This document shows, piece after piece, positions 55,431-64,000 of a stretch of 64,000 nucleotides of DNA. Source of the stretch: Bradysia coprophila (lineage: Eukaryota; Arthropoda; Insecta; Diptera; Sciaridae); assembly GCF_014529535.1 (NCBI RefSeq), contig NW_023503320.1, positions 1-64,000 of the forward strand, read 5' to 3'. The position numbers were made by a program, and so were the translations under genes. Position 1 is the stretch's first letter; every line of letters starts with the position of its first letter. Under the pieces are notes generated by a model. The model ran no database searches. It was not told the origin of the DNA and saw only the letters and a list, made by a program, of their open reading frames with translations.

Positions 55431-55703
55431 TAAAGTAATAGACCAAAATGTATGGGATAGTGGCTTCTTGGAAGATTTATTGCGTAGCCAAATTTTAAGC
55501 TACAAGAACGTGTGATAGCTCGTTGAACTCGTACGGACGCCTAGTTTTTTTTGAAGCTAATTTGGAGTCATTTGGATTTGAATTGTAGAACTTCAATATT
55601 TGCTGTATATATGGTTCTGCAGTCTACGACAAAAAATTTTTTTTTTTTATTTTTTCTAGTAATAGGACTTGCGTCACGGGCGCTATGCTAACGCGCGCCC
55701 ATG
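55431..55703. other. Right end of the 13-kb block in the 18S gene
   Basis: Unique sequence of about 270 bases ending in GGACTTGCGTCACGGGCGC, which is inverted relative to GTGACGCAAGTCC near the left end. 18S resumes at about 55704. Only AT is possibly duplicated at the insertion site. Confidence 0.55.
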
Positions 55704-56271
55704 ATTAACCAGACAAATCACTCCACGAACTAAGAACGGCCATGCACCCATAGATTCGAGAAAGAGCTATCAATCTGTCTTACTCATTTATGTTCGGACC
55801 TGGTAAGTTTTACCGTGTTGAGTCAAATTAAGCCGCAGGCTCCACTCCTGGTGGTGCTCTTCCGTCAATTCCTTTAAGTTTCAGCTTTGCAACCATACTT
55901 CCCCCGGAGCCCAAAAGCTTTGGTTTCCCGAGAAGCGACTGAATGAGCCATAGAAGTAGCTACATCCAATTGCTAGCTGGCATCGTTTATGGTTAGAACT
56001 AGGGCGGTATCTGATCGCCTTCGAACCTCTAACTTTCGTTCTTGATTAAATGAAAACATCTTTGGCAAATGCTTTCGCTTTAGTTAGTCTTACAACGGTC
56101 TAAGAATTTCACCTCTCGCGTTGTAATACTAATGCCCCCAACTGCTTCCATTAATCATTACATCTTGGTCTAAAAAACCAATGAAAGTAGAACAGATGTC
56201 CTATTTCATTATTCCATGCACAAAATATTCAGACATTACAAGCCTGCTTTAAGCACTCTAATTTGTTCAAA

Positions 56272-58477
56272 GACTTGGGCTAGTGCAGATGGTGTAACGA
56301 AAAATGAGATCGATTACATCATAACTGGCTGTAAGTCAACCGTTAAGAACGTTACGGTCCTAAACAATTTTTCAACAGGTAGTGATCACCGAATGGTTCG
56401 TGCAAGAGTCACGTTAAATACCAGATTTCAACGATCACAACTAGTTCAGAAAAGTGAAAGGATTGACGTACAACGGCTTTACACACAAAATGAAGAATTT
56501 GCTACGAAAATACCAAAATCGTCGATACAATAATGGGTTTCATGAAATCCAAATGCAAATCCGTCCAAGGGAAAGAATCAAAACTCAGCAGAGAAACATT
56601 AGACCTGATCACAAGCAGAGCAGAGTTGGTAAAAAACGGAGGGCAAGATTCGGTGGAATACCGGAACTTGTCTAAAAGTATCAACAAAGCAAGGAGGTCA
56701 GATGAAAGAAAATGTAATGTCCAATTGGCTCAAAACATAATTGAAGCTAACTGCAATATGAAAGTCCTACGGAGAAAAATGACAAACGCCAAAAAAGAAA
56801 TCTTCAAATTACGAGACAAAACAGGAACGATCCAAACGGATCGAAATGCGATATTAAACATTGCAACAGAATTTTATGAGAATTTGTTTTCTTCAGCAAG
56901 ACAGAGTCCAACGGAAGAAACCGAAGATAGACCAATAATAAGAAACGTTGGATCGGAGGATATGCCCGACATAACTGTTGATGAAGTCAAGGCCGCAGTA
57001 GCCGAGATGAAAAACAAAAAGTCTCCCGGAGAAGATGGTGTTCCAGTGGAAGCCATTAAACTGGGTGGAGACTCCTTATTAAAGGCAATCACGGCTTTGT
57101 TTAATCAATGTCTCCAATGGGAAGAAGTACCAGAAGCCTGGGAAAATGCGGTAATTACATTGCTGCATAAAAAAGGAGACATAACAAAGCTGGAAAATTA
57201 CCGGCCCATAAGCCTATTGTCAACACTCTACAAGTTGTTTATGAAAATCATTACGAAGAGGAACACTAACAAGTTCCTGTCCAACCTGTTGAACAAGCTG
57301 CTTTCAGATCTGGTTTCAGCACAAACGACCATTTGCAGGTGATGAGAACGCTTATTGAGAAGTGTCGTGAATACAACATCGACATAGTATTGCTATTCAT
57401 AGACTTCGAAAAAGCTTTCGATTCAGTGGAAACATGGTCGATATTGGACGCATTAGACGAATGTAGAGTAGACTCAAGGTACTCCAACACAAGTCGATAT
57501 GTGTACAAAAATGCTACTTCATGTATAAAACTTCATAAGAGCACGGAGAAATTCAGAATCGGTCGAGGTGTAAGGCAGGGTGACACTATTTCACCGAAAT
57601 TATTCACGGCGATTCTGCAGAGTATTTTTAAGAAGTTAAACTGGAGTAAAATGGGAATAAAGATAAATGGAGAGTACCTGAGCAATCTCCGCTTCGCTGA
57701 TGACATTGTACCGATAGCAGCGAATCTAGGTCAGGCTCAGCTTATGCTACAACAGTTAAGTGAAGAGGCAAGCAAAGTTGGCCTCAAGATGAACTTATCG
57801 AAAACAAAAGTCATGACCAACATCGGGGACGATAGAGAAATCAAAATTGGTGACACTGTCATTGAACGAGTCGACAGCTATGTATATCTAGGACATAAAC
57901 TGAAGTTAGGTCTGGACAACCAGACTGCAGAAATAAGACGTAGGATTGGTCTTGCATGGACAGCGTTCGGAAAACTCAGACTAATTTTCAAAAGCAAAAT
58001 GAGTAATAGTCTGAAACGCAAAGTTTTCGACACTTGTGTCCTTCCAGTGCTCACTTATGGAGCGGAAACGTTAACTTTAACGAAAGCATCCGAAGATAAA
58101 TTGAGAGTGACACAAAGAGCCATGGAACGGAGTATGCTTGGAATAACACTCAGAGACAGAATGACGAATCAATGGATTCGACAACAAACCAGGGTCGTTG
58201 ATGTCATGGAAAGAATAGCATCTCTGAAATGGAGCTGGGTGGGACATATTGCAAGAAGGACAGACGAACGTTGGACCAAAAAGATCATGAACTGGAGACC
58301 ATATAAAAGACGAGCTATAGGTAGACCACCAGAGAGATGGACAAACGGAATTAAGAATATTGCAGGTACAAACTGGCAGCAAATGGCAATGGATCGTACG
58401 AAATGGAAAGAAGTTGGAGAGGCCTACATCCAGCAGTGGATAGAAACAGGCTGAAAAAGAAGAAGAAGAAGAAGAAA
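56272..58477 (+). mobile_element. RTE copy R4 inside the 18S gene
   Basis: It starts within the endonuclease (TWASADGV) and runs to the (AAG)n tail. Frames are broken three times: a deletion of some 60 bases near 56510 between short AAAAT repeats, and the indel near 57275 that R1 also has (KFLSNLL). The reverse transcriptase after 57333 is open to the end (RFADD, EAYIQQW). No clean target duplication: 18S stops at TTCAAAG and resumes near GTATCGG. Confidence 0.9.
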
Positions 58478-59339
58478 TTTGTATCGGCCCACAGCAACAC
58501 TTGTTTAAGAGCACTGCGATGGGCTGATGTGAACGCTACTAGAGCGAACACGCCGATAATACGTCCACGCACATTTCCTAATCCGAGGACAGGAAGTAAG
58601 ACAAGGTACTACTACTGTTTTACCAGTTGTTTGGTACTGCCCGTGCGGAACACAAGTTCAACTACGAACGTTTAAACCGCAACAACTTTAATATACGCTA
58701 TTGGAGCTGGAATTACCGCGGCTGCTGGCACCAGATTTGCCCTCCCATTGATCCTTGTTAAAGGATTTAAAGTGTACTCATTCCAATTACAAGGCCTCGG
58801 ATGTGAGTCTTGTTATTTTTCGTCACTACCTCCCCGTGCTGGGAGTGGGTAATTTACGCGCCTGCTGCCTTCCTTAGATGTGGTAGCCGTTTCTCAGGCT
58901 CTCTCTCCGGAATCGAACCCTGATTCCCCGTTACCCGTTGCAACCAAGGTAATCCAAGACATTACCTTCAATAGTTGATAGGGCAGACATTTGAAAGATC
59001 CGTCGCCGGTACGAGACCATGCGATCAACAAATTATCCAGAGTTCAACCAGTTTAAATGTAAGAACGCCGAAACGCTCCCAATTGGTTTAAATCTAATAA
59101 AAGCAGAGAACCCATTTTACCGGTTTCTCTTTAAATGCATGTATTAGCTCTAGAATTACCACAGTTATCCAAGTAATTGTGGATACGATCTAAGAAACCA
59201 TAACTGATATAATGAGCCTTTTGCGGTTTCACTTTATTTTCGTTTGTACTAAGGCATGCATGGCTTAATCTTTGAGACAAGCATATAACTACTGGCAGGA
59301 TCAACCAGAATTTTGATTTTATTTTTATTATACACTGGA

Positions 59340-59387
59340 TATGAACCTGGAATTCCCAGTAAGTGCGAGTCATTAACTCGCATTGAT

Positions 59388-59433
<46 letters not shown>

Positions 59434-59521
59434 AATTGTTTAGTGAGGTCTCCGGACGTGATCGCTGCGACGCCTCGTTGTGTTGCAGTTGCTTCACAGA
59501 AGTTGACCGAACTTGGTTATT

Positions 59522-59579
<58 letters not shown>
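59340..59579 (+). rRNA. 18S rRNA 3' end, second (plus-strand) copy
   Basis: About 240 bases from GAACCTGGAATTCCCAGT to GGATCATTA. It keeps the consensus GCGGAAGGATCATT that the minus-strand copy has lost. Only 28 bases separate it from the 5' end of the minus-strand 18S. It is a fragment; nothing upstream on this strand is 18S. Confidence 0.92.
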
Positions 59580-59916
59580 TTGATTTGAAACAAACAATAA
59601 CACAAAAACTATGAATGGTGTAACAGCTATTCGTTTTTGTGGAATACGTGCTGTATAGTACGTAATTTAGCGCATAGTTATGTGCAAACTGTTGAACGCA
59701 TTGTTTCTTATTAAGTAAAATTAGTAAGGAATGGAAGCACTTTGATAGAATTATTTTGGGTACTTACTTTAAGTATAAACGACGAACCTTGTCGTGATAT
59801 TCGCCCAAAACAAATATGAAATCATTGTGTTTACAAACCCTCTGTCGTATTTTACGTCCTTAGCTGGGCGTAAATGCGCTTTATGTTAACAATAAATTTG
59901 TAAAAAATTTAATTCG
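59580..59916 (+). other. ITS1, plus-strand copy
   Basis: Nearly identical, inverted, to 41715-42051. It stops a few bases short of where 5.8S should begin, and sequence after about 59916 is unrelated. Confidence 0.88.
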
Positions 59917-59997
59917 TGAGCAAAACATTCACTATTACAATTTAGTTCATTTCATTTGGCAATATTAACGAGAGCTTGTTTAACCGATACAGTGATC

Positions 59998-60922
59998 GTA
60001 TAAAACTTCATAAGAGCACGGAGAAATTCAGAATTGGCCGAGGTGTAAGGCAGGGTGACACCATTTCACCGAAATTATTCACGGCGATTCTGCAGAGTAT
60101 TTTTAGGAAGTTAAACTGGAGTAAAATGGGAATAAAGATAAATGGAGAGTACCTGAGCAATCTCCGCTTCGCTGATGACATTGTACCGATAGCAGCGAAT
60201 CTAGGTCAGGCTCAGCTTATGCTACAACAGTTAAGTGAAGAGGCGAGCAAAGTTGGCCTCAAGATGAACTTATCGAAAACAAAAGTCATGACCAACATCG
60301 GGGACGATAGAGAAATCAAAATTGGTGACACTGTCATTGAACGAGTCGACAGCTATGTATATCTAGGACATAAACTGAAGTTAGGTCTGGACAACCAAAC
60401 TGCAGAAATAAGACGTAGGATTGGTCTTGCATGGGCAGCGTTCGGAAAACTCAGACTAATTTTCAAAAGCAAAATGAATAATAGTCTGAAACGCAAAGTT
60501 TTCGACACTTGTGTCCTTCCAGTGCTCACTTATGGAGCGGAAACGTTAACTTTAACAAAAGCATCCGAAGATAAATTGAGAGTGACACAAAGAGCCATGG
60601 AACGGAGTATGCTCGGAATAACACTCAGAGACAGAATGACGAATCAATGGATTCGACAACAAACCAGGGTCGTTGATGTCATGGAAAGAATAGCATCTCT
60701 GAAATGGAGCTGGGCGGGACATATTGCAAGAAGGACAGACGAACGTTGGACCAAAAAGATCATGAACTGGCGACCATATAAAAGACGAGCTATAGGTAGA
60801 CCACCAGAGAGATGGACAAACGGAATTAAGAATATTGCAGGTACAAACTGGCAGCAAATGGCAATGGATCGTACGAAATGGAAAGAAGTTGGAGAGGCCT
60901 ACATCCAGCAGTGGATAGAAAC
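59998..60922 (+). mobile_element. RTE copy R5, 3' half without tail
   Basis: It encodes the reverse transcriptase from IKLHKSTEK through RFADD to QQWIET. It stops inside the last codons and joins, with no tail, an antisense RTE segment at 60923. Its first 320 bases form an inverted repeat with 60923-61240. Confidence 0.9.
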
Positions 60923-63720
60923 CAATTTTGATTTCTCTATCGTCCCCGATGTTGATCATGACTTTTGTTTTCGATAAGTTCATCTTGAGGCCAACTTTGT
61001 TTGCCTCTTCACTTAACTGTTGTAGCATAAGCTGAGCCTGACCTAGATTCGCTGCTATCGGTACAATGTCATCAGCGAAGCGGAGATTGCTCAGGTACTC
61101 TCCATTTATCTTTATTCCCATTTTACTCCAGTTTAACTTCCTAAAAACACTCTGCAGAATCGCCGTGAATAATTTCGGTGAAATGGTGTCACCCTGCCTT
61201 ACACCTCGGCCAATTCTGAATTTCTCCGTGCTCTTATGAAGTTTTATACATGAAGTAGCATTTTTGTACACATATCGAATTGTGTTGGAGTACCTTGAGT
61301 CTACTCTACATTCGTCTAATGCGTCCAATATCGACCATGTTTCCACTGAATCGAAAGCTTTTTCGAAGTCTATGAATAGCAAGACTATGTCGATGTTGTA
61401 TTCACGACACTTCTCAATAAGCGTTCTCATCACTTGCAAATGGTCGTTTGTGCTGAAACCAGATCTGAAAGCAGCTTGTTCAACAGGTTGGTAGAAGTCG
61501 AACTTGTTAGTGTTCCTCTTCGTAATGATTTTCATAAACAACTTGTAGAGTGTTGACAATAGGCTTATGGGTCGGTAATTTTCCAGCTTTGTTATGTCTC
61601 CTTTTTTATGCAGCAATGTAATTACCGCATTTTCCCAAGCTTCTGGTACTTCTTCCCATTGGAGACATTGATTAAACAAAGCCGTGATTGCCTTTAATAA
61701 GGAGTCTCCACCTAGTTTAATGGCTTCCACTGGAACACCATCTTCTCCTGGAGACTTTTTGTTTTTCATCTCGGCTACTGCGGCCTTGACTTCATCAACA
61801 GTTATGTCGGGCATATCATCCGATCCCACGTTTCTTATTATTGGTCTATCTTCGGTTTCTTCCGTTGGACTCTGTCTTGCTGAAGAAAACAAATTCTCAT
61901 AAAATTCTGTTGCAATGTTTAATATCGCATTTCGATCCGTTTGGATCATTCCTGTTTTGTCTCGTAATTTGAAGATTTCTTTTTTGGCGTTTGTCATTTT
62001 TCTCCGTAGGACTTTCATATTGCAGTTAGCTTCAATTATGTGTTGAGCCAATTGGACATTATATTTTCTTTCATCTGATCTCCTTGCTTTGTTGATACTT
62101 TTAGACAAGTTCCGGTATTCCACCGAATCTCGTCCTCCGTTTTTTACCAACTCTGCTCTGCTTGCGATCAGGTCTAATGTTTCTCTGCTGAGTTTTGATT
62201 CTTTCCCTTGGACGGATTTGCATTTGGATTTCATGAAACCCATTATTGTATCGACGATTTTGGTATTCAATTCGTCCAATGTTTCACATTGATTGTTGAC
62301 GTTATCTAATTCGGCAGTCATTTTCGTAGCAAATTCTTCATTTTGTGTGTAAAGCCGTTGTACGTCAATCCTTTCACTTTTCTGAACTAGTTGTGATCTT
62401 TGAAATCTGGTATTTAACGTGACTCTTGCACGAACCATTCGGTGATCACTACCTGTTGAAAAATTGTTTAGGACCGTAACGTTCTTAACGGTTGACTTAC
62501 AGCCAGTTATGATGTAATCGATCTCATTTTTCGTTACACCATCTGCACTAGCCCAAGTCCATTTACGTTGAGGCTTTCCTGCAAAAAATGAATTCATTGC
62601 GTACAAATTGTGTTGCTGTAGGAAGTTGAGTAAAACATTTCCACGCTCATTTCTTTGGTCGTTGCTAAAACTGCCAATAGAAACTTCGGAGTCTTCTTCT
62701 CGTTTTCCCAGCTTCGCATTGAAATCACCGATGAGATATTGGTAATGTGATGGGTTTTCGTCCAGAGCTTTCTCGACATCTTCATAGAATCTTTCTACTT
62801 CTTCGTCATCATGGGTGGACGTGGGTGCGTAAACCTGAATTAATTTGACACTGTATCTGTTATTTATCTTCAGGCTTACGTATATCACTCGATCGGATAT
62901 GCTTTTCGTGTGAGTTATGCGATCCGACCACCGCTTGTTTATGAACAATCCGACACCGTGCATCAGCATCTGACTGTCACTTCCTCGGTAGAAGAATGTA
63001 TGCCCTGATTGTAATTTCAGGCATTCCTCTCCAGGTTTTCTCACTTCGCTCACTCCCACAACATCCCATTTTATCTTTTCTATCTCTTCTTCCATTTCTT
63101 GCATTTTTTGTCTTGACGACAATGTTCTGGCATTATATGTGGCAATGTATAATTCGTTGTGGCTTCGTTTGAAGGTTTTTAGCATTAAAACACCACGCTT
63201 GCTACTGCGGGTTGGTGAGTATGAAAGCTTTACTTTGCTCGCCCCCGGTAATCCCCGAGCTCTGACCCGCGCATTTCTGCACGTACCGGGACCACAGTGC
63301 CTATCAAAGTGCACAGTGCCCGACGGGGTAGTGTTACTCTTTTTGAACATTCTTTTCCATAAAGCTTTGCCCATTCTTTTGAACCTATCTGAGCAAAAGG
63401 TTATTGACGTCTTTTAAAGGACGTCGTTGAAAAGCTTAACCTAGTAGCTAATAAGAATTCTGGGATCGTTCTATCCTTGGGCTTCCTGATCGTGTTGTTT
63501 CGCCTCAACGTTGGTCCCTTAACCCCAATTCTTTCGGCTTCCAACTCACGATTCATTCAGCCTTAAGATTGATCTATCTAATCCTATCTTATCTACTGCT
63601 ACGTCCTCGTTAAACTTCATTCCCTCCACTCTTTTTCAAACTGGCTTGGGACAGTCTTTGGCGGTGGTTCGGACGCTGTAGCAAGCGACAACAACGACAA
63701 ACATCGAGAACTTGGAAAAT
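60923..63720 (-). mobile_element. RTE copy R6, 5' untranslated region to mid-reverse transcriptase
   Basis: This is the only copy with a full 5' part. The ORF opens at 63374 and reads through an N-terminal basic region, AP endonuclease (YNARTL, VYAPT, GDFNAK, GSDHRM) and reverse transcriptase (SPGEDG, NYRPISLLS, RFADD) to REIKIG, where RTE sequence stops at 60923. About 350 bases of 5' untranslated leader reach about 63720. The apparent 940-codon ORF continues to 60552, but those last 120 or so codons are the antisense of R5. R6 has the unshifted KFDFYQP form. Confidence 0.9.
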
Positions 63721-64000
63721 AAATGTGTTTTATATAGAGTTTATTATAATTATTATGGCAAGTGTGCGACAACGACTTATATTTCTGTGAGAAATTTGAA
63801 AAAATATATTTTTTTTTTTATTAAGGCTAGTTGTTACTAGTCCTAGCAGGACAGGTAACGCGCACTGAGGCCTCCAATGGGCCTATTGTGCTAACTAGGT
63901 GTAGATTATACATTTGCTGTTTGGATGAATCTACCTGTGCTAGCAATGTAGCTCAGGATGTCATGTGATTGCAATGTTCTAATTTGGTTATACCCAATGG
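63721..64000. other. Unassigned right edge of the window
   Basis: AT-rich sequence with a T-run at about 63808-63820. The stretch after it (TTAAGGCTAGTTGTTACTAG onward) could be the 3' end of a minus-strand element with that T-run as its poly(A) tail. I cannot name it. Confidence 0.35.

Larger units (their letters stand above)
42052..59311 (-). rRNA. 18S rRNA gene split by two large insertions
   Basis: Three segments read in order on the minus strand: 59311 to about 58481 (5' third, starting TTCTGGTTGATCCTGCCAG), 56272-55704 (middle) and 42647-42052 (3' third, ending GGATCATTA). Together they total about 1996 nt, full length for an insect 18S. The first break holds an RTE copy (about 56272-58477) and the second a 13-kb repeat block (42648-55703). 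The segments are well conserved, but a short deletion in a conserved CCACCA stretch near 55743 and an A-to-T change in the 3' GCGGAAGGATCATT suggest loss of constraint. A gene cut this way cannot give a normal 18S. Confidence 0.93.

Noticed and set aside
42648..55703. R1/R2-type specific rDNA retrotransposon or group I intron in 18S
   Set aside because: No such reverse transcriptase, homing endonuclease or intron structure is visible; the block is made of repeats found elsewhere in the window.
56261..58490. AATTTGT on both sides of RTE copy R4 as a target duplication
   Set aside because: It would need extra deletion of 18S bases on the right side; the match is too short and too AT-rich to trust.
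60552..60922. C-terminal 120 or so codons of the 940-codon minus-strand ORF
   Set aside because: They are the antisense of RTE copy R5 and not part of the RTE protein.
59998..63720. Twin-priming 5' inversion of one RTE insertion
   Set aside because: Twin priming would leave the (AAG)n tail at an outer edge after a sense 3' part; here the sense part is on the other side and has no tail.

Overview
This is a eukaryotic, very probably insect (perhaps dipteran) window, dominated by transposable elements. The evidence is insect-type BEL/Pao and RTE retrotransposons, one host gene with short spliced exons, and a nuclear rDNA fragment whose 18S and 5.8S read as arthropod-like. The species cannot be fixed from the sequence alone. 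I see no CRISPR array, operon or bacterial feature.

Layout. 1-6355: a BEL/Pao element with a broken gag start and a long gag-pol ORF. 6872-10422 and 17311-17946: the pol of a second BEL/Pao element, inactivated by two in-frame stops and split inside its integrase by a 6.9-kb LTR element (10423-17310, minus strand). That element has identical-looking 756-bp LTRs, a perfect 5-bp target duplication and an 18-nt tRNA-Trp primer site, but no coding capacity. 19715-19868: a 154-bp MITE. 20205-23687: a 3.5-kb cut-and-paste transposon with 25-bp perfect TIRs, an upstream small ORF and a five-exon transposase gene carrying one frameshift.

23874-39162 (minus): the one clear host gene, an UNC93-like membrane protein. 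Eight exons add up to an uninterrupted 470-codon frame with consensus splice sites. Its two long introns hold an RTE retrotransposon and clusters of an unclassified repeat family that begins TAGCCCCGTACG and carries (GTCC)n tracts.

40520-41455: a Ty3/gypsy remnant with two small insertions. 41602-59311 (minus): 5.8S, ITS1 and an 18S rRNA gene whose three segments add up to about 2.0 kb, but which is cut by a 13-kb block of repeats (42648-55703) and by an RTE copy (about 56272-58477). 59340-59916: a second, plus-strand 18S-3' end plus ITS1, back to back with the first. 59998-about 63720: two RTE pieces joined in inverted orientation.

Nothing here suggests genes acting as a pathway. The story is repeated insertion into a host gene's introns, into an rDNA unit and into other elements. 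Insertions can be dated against one another because several have exact target duplications and empty paralogous sites.
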